Shown in pieces: positions 21,401-29,759 of a stretch of DNA of 64,000 nucleotides. Position numbers and translations under genes: made by a program. Within the stretch, counting starts at the first letter, position 1; each line of letters begins with the position of its first letter. This stretch comes from Rebecca billardiae RCC1528 (taxonomy: Eukaryota; Haptophyta), in NCBI GenBank assembly GCA_965240325.2, contig OZ251225.1, positions 868,001 to 932,000 of the forward strand, read 5' to 3'. The notes under the pieces were generated by a model. The model saw nothing but the letters and a program-made list of their open reading frames with translations. It was not told the DNA's origin and made no database searches.

Positions 21401-22109
21401 GCTGCGCATCCGCCACCGCCTCCCTCACACGGCGCGTGGACGAGGCGAGCTCGTCGTCGAGCCGGCGGCGCACGGCGACGACGTCGACGTCCGCGCGGAG
21501 CGCACGCGCCAGCCTGCGCAGCTCGGCCAGCGGGTCCGCCGCCAGGTTGGCGTACGCCATCGAGTAGGCCGCGTGCGCCGCCCACTGCTCAAAGTGGCCA
21601 AACATCGACACGAGCGTGTGGTTGTTCACGTGGTTCATGGCGAAGGGCTGCGCGTCGTAGCACGCGCCAAACATGAGCGCAGTCGAGAGAAGGCAGTCGC
21701 GAAGGTCGCGGTGGCTCACCAGCACCATGTCCGCGCGCTCGAGCACAGCGCGGTCGAACTCGTGCAGCTTGACCACGCAGTGCTCCGCACCCTCGCACGA
21801 CTTGAGCAGTGCAGCGCCGTCGTGGCCGTGGGCCGTGGTGACGGGCTTGCCCGTCGCGGTCTCAAGAATGACGCGCACCGCGTTGAATTGCCAGGTCGAG
21901 CCCGAACGGATGAGGCCGGCACACACCACCAGCCGCGGTGGCGGGGCGGTTGCCACAGCCTGCCAGGCCCGCGCGGCCGCGCGACCGTCCGCGTTGGGGG
22001 CGCCCCCGTCGACGTCTGCTGGCCTGTAACGAGTCGCAATGAGCGCGAGCGCGCACACGACGATGAGCGCGCGGCTGTAACGGCCCGCAGCCTGGCTCCC
22101 GGCGCCCAT
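18438..22109 (-). CDS. Type II membrane sulfotransferase-glycosyltransferase fusion
   Basis: One uninterrupted 1223-residue frame. Residues ~12-27 form a signal anchor (ALIVVCALALIA) after a short cytosolic tail, a Golgi type II topology. Residues ~60-300 are a sulfotransferase-like P-loop domain: the 5'-phosphosulfate loop CAGLIRSGSTW and the 3'-phosphate motif SHRDLRDCLLST, ending SHTHPFTRAPGAF. Residues ~300-740 are a Cys-containing middle region of unknown fold. Residues ~745-1190 look like a GT4-type GT-B glycosyltransferase: PSFLVVYERLPSGTEGSDVR at its start, FVGTPHRSNQKDVRWFL at the inter-domain boundary, and the donor-binding SGISTKVVAGMEARVPVVTT near residue 1075. The likely job is making sulfated polysaccharide or glycoprotein glycans in the Golgi. 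Acceptor and sugar unknown. Diverges from the VAMP7-like gene across 210 bases. Confidence 0.8.
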   Translation of the reverse strand: MGAGSQAAGRYSRALIVVCALALIATRYRPADVDGGAPNADGRAAARAWQAVATAPPPRLVVCAGLIRSGSTWQFNAVRVILETATGKPVTTAHGHDGAALLKSCEGAEHCVVKLHEFDRAVLERADMVLVSHRDLRDCLLSTALMFGACYDAQPFAMNHVNNHTLVSMFGHFEQWAAHAAYSMAYANLAADPLAELRRLARALRADVDVVAVRRRLDDELASSTRRVREAVADAQRRVEAAGGNASATKGIAALRWDSKTALSESHTHPFTRAPGAFRRAGVLAYLKSGNGRLRVNCTCAPGQAVCVFKRDGMGKWFRSQRPCVSGVAPPRRLPICDFEADLARVDARHGGWLRAQGYDTSAHAHLTHVVTLWDAEEVARAYGLGTSRVALTSALLSWRRAAAHALNERIIVKLVLVTTAAHGGGRGGGGAAGGQPPVSHRLLGEGDVLLTVPDSFLGEGLLPDARAVWRAAAPHVSGNWAVLSTADCVLSAEFYRAAFAYVQHRTLPHDRLGLSITRTLATPDLALGRGRADTYVLRHTLKGPVDEHDLFVMPAEYMRRLADAGAASAAAGSGSMAAALAPHGCAVLSALRALGPVEIVRDTHWALRYDERPSFEQGALVRTAYEARNWRHALGWLEQFGLAHGQCCAAVARAREDTRLSGFGEDGGMLEVEAAMGSSAVDAATPECCLGPAAEGLFASSMMVSDEADALRDSCASRPRRDGGAGAAAGRAEEAAAAAAAPSFLVVYERLPSGTEGSDVRLLSIMHYLLDQLRASVHFVYRSTSIKQLHAAGGDVLRRHAHRVTWHPMDDALSGLNASWIVAHGIEAVFASLWFYRVGLTPLPLLAIDAVVGARALGGRRLPLSILTDDVHWLRRQSVGDTAERVARVRAFEAWLASHPHIDNLYTVSEQDEFQYMQLRGGHADDATMPTVETVPYASYAPPAPARLDPVKRKHALAKRELITFVGTPHRSNQKDVRWFLTKVLPVIAQRLGALPRPMRANVALVGGYKFLNMAAGGGGKLVTRNWTSEVHELLSEAQSRADAQALKAVECFGQVEPDALAKLLERSRVLINPVQFVGSGISTKVVAGMEARVPVVTTTVAGLRCMPDACSAVKLVPRADAQAFAEAVVDLIIDDDLFESVVTHAERLMRLQLSLRSYRDLGVFERLVALARSPPPADDGGSAGAASEVAVHTVPGFDPRRPWAEADHVAASVLPGAGVTL

Positions 22110-22319
22110 GGCGCGACGGCGTCACGTTGGAACGCTCGGCGGTTCGACGATGGCGGATCGGCCGCACGGCAGTCGGCACGCTGCTCCTGCTCCCGCCGCC
22201 GTCACTGCGGTGCGCGATCTGAGATCGAGCACCAACCGCAGCGGGGGTGCCCTGCGCCGCGCCTACCAGCCCGGGGCGCCGCGCACCCCACTGTCGTCGC
22301 GATTCCGCCGCCACGGGAG
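22110..22319. promoter_or_regulatory. Shared intergenic region of two divergent genes
   Basis: The 210 bases between the starts of the sulfotransferase-glycosyltransferase (minus) and the VAMP7-like SNARE (plus) must hold both 5' UTRs and core promoters. No TATA box is evident. Both products belong to the secretory pathway, so co-regulation is possible but untested. Confidence 0.35.
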
Positions 22320-23101
22320 ATGCCGATCATCTACGCCGTGGTGGCCCGGGGCCCGCGTGTGCTCTGCGAGTACGCGCTCTCGTCGGGCAACTTTGCCACG
22401 ATCGCGCGCAAGATCTTGGAGAAGCTGCCCGAGCAGCGCGAGGACAGGCACTCGTACGAGTACGACGAGCACGTGTTCCACGTGCTCGTGGATGGTGACC
22501 TTGTCTTCATGTGCATGTGCGATCACGACTTCGGCCGAGTACTCCCGTTCCACTTCCTGAACGAAGTGAGGAAGCGCTGGCTCAACCACGGCTCGGAGCA
22601 GCTTACAGTCTCATTCGGCTCACCCGGCGGCAACGTGCGCGCGCGTGCGACCACTCACTGCGCGCACGGCACACGGCGGCGTCGGACGCGCGCTCGAATG
22701 ACGCGTGCGCCTTCTCCACGCGCGCGTGCGCATCGCAGGGCTTCGAGAACGTGCTGCGAGATCAGATGAACAAGTTCTCGGGCCGCGAGGGCGACGCGGA
22801 CGTCGAGCAGATGCAGAACCAGCTGGGGCAGATCAAGTCGGTGATGGTGGACAACATCGAGAAAGTCCTCGACCGCGGCGAGAAGATCAACCTGCTCGTC
22901 GATAAGACGGACAACCTCCACCAGCAGGCATTCAAATTCTCAAAGGCCAGCACGCACTTCAAGCGTCAGATGTGGTGGCGGAATGTGAAGATGATGCTGA
23001 TGCTTGGAGGTGCCGCGGTGCTGCTGCTCTACCTGATCGGCAGCACGTTCTGCGGCGGGCTCACGCTGCCGACGTGCCGTGCGAAGGCGAGCACGGATTG
23101 A
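22320..23101 (+). CDS. VAMP7-type longin R-SNARE, two exons
   Basis: Vesicle SNARE for endosome/vacuole/plasma-membrane fusion. Exon 1 22320-22634, intron 22635-22738 (104 nt, GTGCGC...CATCGCAG, phase 0), exon 2 22739-23101; 225 residues, the usual VAMP7 length (~220). Longin domain 1-~110: MPIIYAVVARGPRVLCEY, VDGDLVFMCMCD, FHFLNEVRKRW. SNARE motif ~130-190: VEQMQNQLGQIKSVMVDNIE with the zero-layer Arg in VLDRGEKINLLVDKT. C-terminal anchor: WWRNVKMMLMLGGAAVLLLYLIG followed by ~20 lumenal residues containing two Cys. The splice restores the longin-to-SNARE linker seen across the family. Confidence 0.95.
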
Positions 23102-23721
23102 ACGGCCACGCATTCGCGGCGCCGGCGTGGTCTTCACGCCAGCGACCGGTCACTGGGTTGCACCGCGCGGCCACTCCCCGCACCCGCCCACCGGGCCCGG
23201 GGCGCCGGGCTGGCCCGGGGCCGGGGGCCTGACTCGGTGACTCCTGAGTCACGGCTAAGTCAGCCTGGCATCAGGTGCCATGGATCGTCATAGCTGATCT
23301 TGCTCACTGCTGGTTGTCTGTGCTGACGACGAGATCTCATCCGGCGGCCGCAGTCGTCCGAGACCGATATACTATATAGGACCGATAGTCCGGATCAGTT
23401 ACTAGACGTTAGTAGTTACGCCTTGACGGCCCGGACAGGTTAATAGTAGCTTAGTACGGTACAGTTTACTAAGAATAAGAGACGCACACAGCTCAGGCAG
23501 ACAGTAATAATTGAAGCAGCGGCAGTTCCGAGTTCGGTAGCATCGAACTCAGGCACTGTCTGCCGCGTCGTCCGACTGGCACCGAGCCAGTCGTCCGACG
23601 CCTCCGACGGCGGCGCACGCGGCCCGTAGTCGTGGCCGTACTCACTCACTCTACAGTCTACGAGTCCGATATATCGTCACTAATCCCGACGAATCCTGAA
23701 ATCCTGAGGCTGCCGCATATG
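23102..23721. other. Gene-free interval upstream of transposon A copy 2
   Basis: Includes a GC-rich stretch with CCGGGCCCGGGG (23188-23230), the palindromic TGACTCCTGAGTCA at 23238-23251, and a solo head of repeat family E (AGAGACGCACACAGCTCAGG, 23478-23497) preceded by TACAGTTTACTAAGAATA. No gene supported. Confidence 0.4.
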
Positions 23722-25439
23722 TAGGGGGGCCAAAGTGGCACTGTAGCGTTACTGACGGCCACGAGCGCGGGTCCTAGCGAGTGTTTAGAGCTGATTTCGG
23801 GCTGGATCATTTGCCCTCTGGAGGGGTCTGGGCCGGCCATGTAAAAAAATCAGGTGCACATACCCTGAATATAGGGCGTAACGGCTAGCATATTTACTTA
23901 TTAGAATGAGCCTGAATTTATTGGAAACGGCATGTAACGGTCGTCCTATATGTGACATATAGACCATGTCGACCTCACTTTGTTAGAGCATCTCAGCGAG
24001 ATCGTTCTGAGTCCCCAGCAGCAGCAGGTCCCAACATGCGATATAGGCTGTGTACTGGCAGGCTGTCAAATATGTAGTTTCCTAGAAGCCACCGATCGTT
24101 ACATACCCACTGTGTATATAGACGCCATGCTGATGAATACAGCCTCATCTGATCTCGAGCTGCGAGATACGTTTTCAGACTGTGTATACGGCCACGCGTA
24201 CGGCGTATTGCAGACATATTAGACCCAAAGCACCGGCCCCACGTCCTCAGCCCGGGAGTGCTCTCGGTCATAGTCACGGTTTAAAGTCACTCGAGCCAAC
24301 CGTCACCGCTCCCTGGCCGAGACCTACGAGGCAGGTCAAATCTGTCGTCGTCGCAGTGCGGCACAGTGCCGAGCATGCGATTCGGCAGCAAACGTCTGCT
24401 CCAGGCGGTGGCTGGCGTGTCTGCACCAAACCAGGCTGGATGGGATTGGTCCACATAGGTACGCACTACCCTGTTCCGCGCTATTTCTGGGCTTAGGGGC
24501 GGATATTCGGCCTACAGAGGCTGATCCGGCGTTGTTCGGCGCTCCTGGCTGGCTGCGCGGAGCCCAACGGCAAGCGCCGGCGTGTGCAAGGTGTCAAGAT
24601 TGAGACGGTCTCTGACGCTCCCGCCGGTCTTGGGCGCACCAGGGTGCATGAGGGCCCATCTGCATCTGCTTCTGCAGGCATGAGCGTCACAGGGGCGCGC
24701 TTGCAGGCACGGTCGAGTGCACGTCGGACCTGTCGAATGAGCCAACCGCTGCCTGCGAGCACGTCCGCGACGTCCTGAGAGGCGAATGGGAGGCGCCCAG
24801 ACGCCATCAGAGGGCACACGTGACCCATACCCAACGTACTGACCATCGCAAGTGCCACGGCAGGTGCAAACACGGGCCCTACAAGCGGAACATGACAGTT
24901 GCAAGCTCCGCGGAGGTGCTGTGCGCGAGCTCGCGCCGGTCTGCTGACGGCGATTCCGGCGCAGTAGGGCAGGTTAGGCGAGCTGGGCATTCACAGACAT
25001 ACATGGACGATTGGTCCGAGCATCGATCTCATTGGTCCGAGTTGATCATGCGCCACACCGTGCGGTAGCGTAGCGGGCGTACGCAGCGCACCAATTCAAG
25101 CCGGCCGACGCGCGCCGCGCACGGCGCGAGGTGGCCAAGAAGCGGGTGGTGAGCCGCTGGTGGCGCAAAGGCACGGGTCAGTAGCGCCCACCAGCGTCAC
25201 GCGCGCGCGCACCCGAGACCATCTCGGCGTCTCAAAGGTCGCGAGCGCGCGGCGGTCCACTGCCTCCGGCCGCTCGTGCTGGAGCGGAACCGAGCTCTGA
25301 GCGCCCGAAGGCGTCGGAGCTCGATTTTCGAGCGAGGTCCGAGAAAAAGGCTCCGCGCCACCCTTAAAAGGCCGAGGGCGGAGCGAAAATGCGACGCGAC
25401 TTTGCTTTTCATTTTTAAATGGGCGGTTTGGCCCCCCTA
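23722..25439. mobile_element. DNA transposon 'A', intact copy 2, flanked by 7-bp target duplication
   Basis: Ends TAGGGGGGCCAAAG (23722) and CGGTTTGGCCCCCCTA (25439) form a short TIR of about 13 bases. The flanks GCATATG at 23715-23721 and 25440-25446 are a perfect 7-bp direct repeat. Length 1718 bp. It matches copy 1 (11300-16213 minus its insert) in inverted orientation at high identity. The longest common reading frame (24493-24990 minus here) is broken by a frameshift in copy 1, so a functional protein is unlikely; it is probably mobilised in trans. Confidence 0.88.
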
Positions 25440-25618
25440 GCATATGCCGATCGTCAACTAGTTCTGACGATCGTCAATATGCAGCGGCATGACGGCGGAT
25501 GATATACTATCAGACGGTCGACGGTGTCGAGACTGTTAGACCGTAGTGGGCCCGTAACTTCTGACTTCGGCTCACAGTAGTATAAGACGACTGAGAATCA
25601 GAATCCGTCAAATCTGAT

Positions 25619-26701
25619 TCACAGCCACTGCAGGAGGCTCGCCAGCTTGGACCTCGTGTGCGACGTCTGGCCATCACTGAGGAGCAGAGCTTCTTCGAAG
25701 GCCGTAGAGGAGCGGAACCGGCGTGCGTGCACGCCACAGCTGAGCGTTTCGCTGGAAGAGAAGCGTTCGGTGTGGCGGCTGCGGAGGGCTCTGGTGTCAG
25801 GTAGCACGATGAGCACATCGACGAGGTCCTCGTCGAAGGTGACGGCGCACAGGAACTGGGTGATCTGCGCGACCATGCCACGCAGGGCGGGGTCGTCTTG
25901 CCCCTTGAGCAGTGGCACGTGCAGGTTGTCGACGACGACGAGTGGCCGCAGTCGCAGTCCTGAACCCCGGCCGTCACCGGGTTGTACAACACGGACAGGA
26001 AGCGGGTGGCCGGTTGCACTCGGCGTGCGGCTTGCCGCGAGCTGGAGTGAGCAGCGCAGCTGACGCAGGATCACACTGAGGTTGAGCTTGCGCACGTGGT
26101 CGTGATCCCCCATGACAAAGTCGAAGAGAATCAGCCAGTACACGCCCATGCATGCGATGGTGCGCCTCGCCGCGGGCAATGGCGAGTAGATCGAGTCCAC
26201 AAGCTGGAGAAAGAGCTCATGCGGCGAGGTGGCCTCGCGCAGGGTGACATACACGCACGGGCGGGTAGTCGCATACTCTTTGGCCACACGGGAGGCCTCC
26301 TCGCGGTCGCTGCAAACCACAACGGCTACGCTGCCACCCGGGCGCCCAGCGCCCAGCAGGGCATCCATCTTGTCAGCGTCGGGCGCGGCATCCCGTGATG
26401 ATTGATCGACGAGGCGCGAACGCTCCTCAAGCGCCCAGTAGATGATACGAGGCCCGATAATCACATCAGCAAGCGGCCAAACGATCACGGAGAGGGTGAT
26501 CGCTGAGGCTGTGACACCGAGGCTCACCCCAAGGAACGTGCGCGTGCGTGATGCAGATCCACTGGCCCGCACAGACGTGCAGAGGGCTCGAGCAAAGGCC
26601 GGTCCGAACACGTTGGGCACGAAAGGGCGTGCATGCACAGCATTTGACATGCGTGCTGCCCACGAAGCCGTCGCCGATGGTAGCGCCGTCGGAAGCTTCA
26701 T
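25619..26701 (-). CDS. Putative membrane protein with an ATPase-like domain lacking a Walker A loop
   Basis: 360 residues. Hydrophobic segments at about 55-92 (LGVSLGVTASAITLSVIVWP, then IIGPRIIYWAL) suggest one or two membrane spans. The remainder resembles the fold order of AAA/STAND ATPases: beta-strand SVAVVVCSDREEASRVAKEY, helix, then a Walker B-like strand PLVVVDNLHVPLL, and a sensor-like LVDVLIVLPDTRAL. The position where GxxGxGKT should stand reads GRPGGSVAVVV, so nucleotide binding is doubtful. The first ~14 residues (MKLPTALPSATAS) are translated from repeat E sequence at 26660-26701; the ATG at codon 18 (MSNAVHARPF) is an alternative start. Function unknown; ends close to transposon A copy 2. 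Confidence 0.5.
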   Translation of the reverse strand: MKLPTALPSATASWAARMSNAVHARPFVPNVFGPAFARALCTSVRASGSASRTRTFLGVSLGVTASAITLSVIVWPLADVIIGPRIIYWALEERSRLVDQSSRDAAPDADKMDALLGAGRPGGSVAVVVCSDREEASRVAKEYATTRPCVYVTLREATSPHELFLQLVDSIYSPLPAARRTIACMGVYWLILFDFVMGDHDHVRKLNLSVILRQLRCSLQLAASRTPSATGHPLPVRVVQPGDGRGSGLRLRPLVVVDNLHVPLLKGQDDPALRGMVAQITQFLCAVTFDEDLVDVLIVLPDTRALRSRHTERFSSSETLSCGVHARRFRSSTAFEEALLLSDGQTSHTRSKLASLLQWL

Positions 26702-26800
26702 TCAGCCGTCCGCCTGCGAGGCCTGGATGAGGGCAGCCGCCGCCTCGCGGCGTGCAAGGCCCGTCGTCCTCACCCCACCGTCGTCCACTCTCCCCTTTCA
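26680..26800 (+). repeat. Dispersed repeat family E, copy 3
   Basis: GATGGTAGCGCCGTCGGAAG, then GCCTGGATGAGGGCAG and CCCACCGTCGTCCAC follow the same order as in copies 2 and 5. It overlaps the 5' end of the minus-strand gene at 25619-26701. Confidence 0.7.
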
Positions 26801-26924
26801 CTCCTTTGGTCCACTCAGGGGGTCCGGACCCGCGCGGGTCATGCGCCAATAAAAACTCACGCGCGAAAACAAATAAGCGCGGAAAATGAAAACGCGCTTG
26901 GCGCGAAGGCGCGCTGGCGTCGAT

Positions 26925-27826
26925 GGGCGCTTGGCGCGCGCGCGGCGCGGCGCGCTGCGGCCGTCGAGTTGCCGTGCGAAAGCGGCGCGTTGCTTGCGTG
27001 GCATCGGAACACGACCATGCTCCGCACTGCGCCCCGCAGCTCGCTCCTCGTCGACTTCGCCGCGCCTACGATCAGCGCGCATGCGAGCGTCGCCTCGGAA
27101 TGAGCAGCCCGCGCCGGCCTCAGCCGTGAGCGCCCGCCTGGCGCGCGATGCGATCAACTCGGGGCACGAGCTGCGGCTGGGCGAGGAAGCATGTGCCTGC
27201 GCGCAAGCCGCGCCGCCTTGAGACATCGATCGTGCGCGTTGATGCAGCTTCAGACGGCTGTCGACGAATGCCGATCAGCCTGCCCGAGCCTTGCATGCAG
27301 TGGAGATGAAACAACAGACGAGCGCCCTGAAGTGATGAATAGGAGTCTTCGGGTTGCGTGTGCGCGCAGCGACTCGTGTACATCTGTATGCATCGCCTGC
27401 GCGCGTGGCTGCCGTCATGCCATGCTTAAGTAGTTGCTCTGATGAGGAGTCCTTTCAAGACCGCGACATTCGCAAGGGCAAGAATAGTAGTTGCGTGCAA
27501 GGTGCGTGCCCTGCTCACGATCGGTGTCTCAAGGCGGCGCGGCTTGCGCGCAGGCACATGCTTCCTCGCCCAGCCGCAGCTCGTGCCCCGAGTTGATCGC
27601 ATCGCGCGCCAGGCGGGCGCTCACGGCTGAGGCCGGCGCGGGCTGCTCATTCCGAGGCGACGCTCGCATGCGCGCTGATCGTAGGCGCGGCAAAGTCGAC
27701 GAGGAGCGAGCTGCGGGGCGCAGTGCGGAGCACGGCAGCGTTTCGATGCCACGCAAGCAACGCGCCGCATTCGCATGGCAACTCGACGGCCGCGCCGCGC
27801 CAAGCGCGCGCCAAGCGCTGGTGCGC
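26925..27826. repeat. Fold-back element: two ~308-bp inverted arms
   Basis: Left arm 26925-27232 and right arm 27519-27826 are reverse complements with only scattered differences (for example GGCGAAGTCGACG versus GGCAAAGTCGACG). The 286-base spacer is unrelated. The arms contain open frames on both strands but the two copies show changes that do not respect any frame, so no protein is called. Confidence 0.8.
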
Positions 27827-27871
27827 CGCAGTCCGGGTTGGCGGCCGCCACTGGCGCAGCGCCAGTCCGGA

Positions 27872-27908
27872 GGGGTTAACCCCCCCAGCCGCAGGGGGGT
27901 TTAACCCC
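27872..27908. repeat. GGGGTTAACCCCCC hairpin
   Basis: GGGGTTAACCCCCC followed by a seven-base loop AGCCGCA and GGGGGGTTTAACCCC gives a 14-bp stem with one bulged T. It lies just beyond the right arm of the fold-back element. Confidence 0.6.
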
Positions 27909-28189
27909 TCGCGGAGCGTGTGGCAGGATCCCGGGAACGCCCTTGAAGACGTCGTCGTGGCGTCCGATCTAACTATGTACTGTTAAATCAGAGTAAACTG
28001 TACCCCGCCCATAGGCCCAACTCCTTATATCTCTGACTGCGCGGGGGGCGCCACTGCGACACTTTAAAAATTCCGCCCCTTTATAACGGGCTCCGGGTGA
28101 TCAGACGACTGCGTTTGCTGCGAAAGACGACAGCAGTGGTGAGCACTGAGCAGGAGCAGCCGGACCGAACCGTCAACGACTCAACGAGT

Positions 28190-28435
28190 CAACGTCGTGG
28201 ACGACGGTGGGGCGAGGTCGAGGGGCGCTGGCGCGCCGCGAGGCGGCCGCAGCCTTCATCCAGGCCTCGCAGGCCGGGACGGCTGAATCCGCTGCCAATG
28301 CATCCGACTCTGAGTATCTTCTAGTTAATTGAAAGTTTATTGCGCTACCATCGGCGACGGCTTCATGGACATGGGCGGTGACAGGTGGCGCATCAATTGC
28401 GTGTCTGAGCTGTGTCAGTGTGCGTCTCTAATAAT
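28190..28435 (-). repeat. Dispersed repeat family E, copy 4
   Basis: GTGGACGACGGTGGGGCGAG, GGCCGCAGCCTTCATCCAGG and ATCGGCGACGGCTTCATGG occur in the order of copy 2, ending with a degenerate head (GTGCGTCTCT) near 28432. A ~35-base AT-rich insertion interrupts it around 28310-28345. A fragment of repeat B lies ~90 bases before it. Confidence 0.65.
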
Positions 28436-29759
28436 TATTTTTACTCTTATAGTACATCATAGTGGTGACTGTGTTAGTGAGTTGTATTTAGAAATTTAAA
28501 TACGACTAAGTTACCGTTGTAATGACAACAGTAGCTAGCAGCTAGCTTACTGTACGGTGTCAGTCCGAGCCGACCAGGACGCGGAGGATGCGCCGAGTCC
28601 CGCCAGTCCCGGCACCCCACGCCGCCACGCGCCGCAATCACTTTGACTTTCACTAGTTAGTGGGGTCAGAGCTCCGACCGTTACACTCCCGAGTGACACA
28701 ATCTCCCGAAATCTCGAAATATAAAATATCTCCTCGGTGTATAAAGGTTTGAGTCCGTTTAAGTTCGTTTCAAAGGCTTATTAGTTCCAGGGACAGGGTG
28801 AAGTCTGTAGAATCCGCCTGTGACAATTTAAGACTTGCCAAAATGTTATTGTTACGATCTAGCCGGTGCGATTCTGGTGCAAATACTGCATAGCGAGATC
28901 ACCCTGGAGATCGTGTATCTCCCCTACTAGTGCTGCCGAGATCGCGTCGAGATTGAGGTCGTATATCTCCAGTATTATACATGTGACATGTTTTCGCAAA
29001 ACTTGTCAGCGTGACCCCAGGTGGCAGGTCATTTATTCGAATCAGGCGAATATTGACATCCCGAAGTTTATTAAAATAAGTTAGACTCGTCGTATATATC
29101 CAGCCTCATCTTAAGTCAAGTGCTCAAGACTACGTTACTACGTACCTACGTACGACTCTAGCCTGTACGAGTACGACCGTATTGATTTATTCATTGATTA
29201 CTAATTTACAGAATAAGTTTTATATATAATTATTCATAATTGGATTTTTAATGATGGGCCACACATCCGCCACATCAGTGCCCGCTGTCACTGCTGTCAG
29301 TGGGGCGCTCTGACGACCCCTCGCGGGCTCGATGAGTCGATCTCGGATCTAGCCTCCGCTGCCTCCGGCCTCCGGGGCGCAGCCGCGGACGCCGCCGCGC
29401 CCACCGCGGGCTATACGCCGAATCGGGATAAATATAAATACGCGCTAAGTGCTAGTAACGCGCGGGCGGTCCGCGCGCGAGTGCCGAGTCCGCCGAGTGC
29501 CTGACTGCCTCCGCGACTCCGCCGTCGGAGTGAACCGCGAGTCCTCCGACGACGGTGGCTGATGGACTGAATGGAATCGTCGTGAGCCGGCGCCGGGGCC
29601 CAACGGCCATCCATGTAGCATGGGGAATAAATAATGAGCAGCACGTGATCGGTGATGGAGCCATTGGCATTGGTTGGAGGTCGACGCGTCCTGATGTGTG
29701 TCGCACGGACGCCCAGCACACGCCAACGCCAGCTCAGACAGGCGAGCACGCCTCGCTAC

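Larger units (their letters stand above)
26702..29759. other. Three-kilobase gene-free interval with fold-back repeat, hairpin and repeats B and E
   Basis: 26925-27826 is a fold-back element; 27872-27908 is a strong hairpin; 28075-28103 is a fragment of repeat B; 28190-28435 is repeat E copy 4. From about 28440 to 29260 the DNA is markedly AT-richer than the rest of the window with no coding frame longer than ~70 codons; it contains three GAGATCGNGNNTATCTCC-like words (28907, 28950 region). 29260-29759 returns to high GC without a supported gene. Confidence 0.5.

Noticed and set aside
20175-22769. 864-codon plus-strand frame
   Set aside because: Antisense to the sulfotransferase-glycosyltransferase for most of its length; only its last part (from 22320) is exon 1 of the VAMP7-like gene.
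26798-27904. Paired ORFs (142 and 137 codons) with nearly the same protein on opposite strands
   Set aside because: They are the two arms of the fold-back repeat; GC-rich DNA keeps the frames open and differences do not avoid changing residues.
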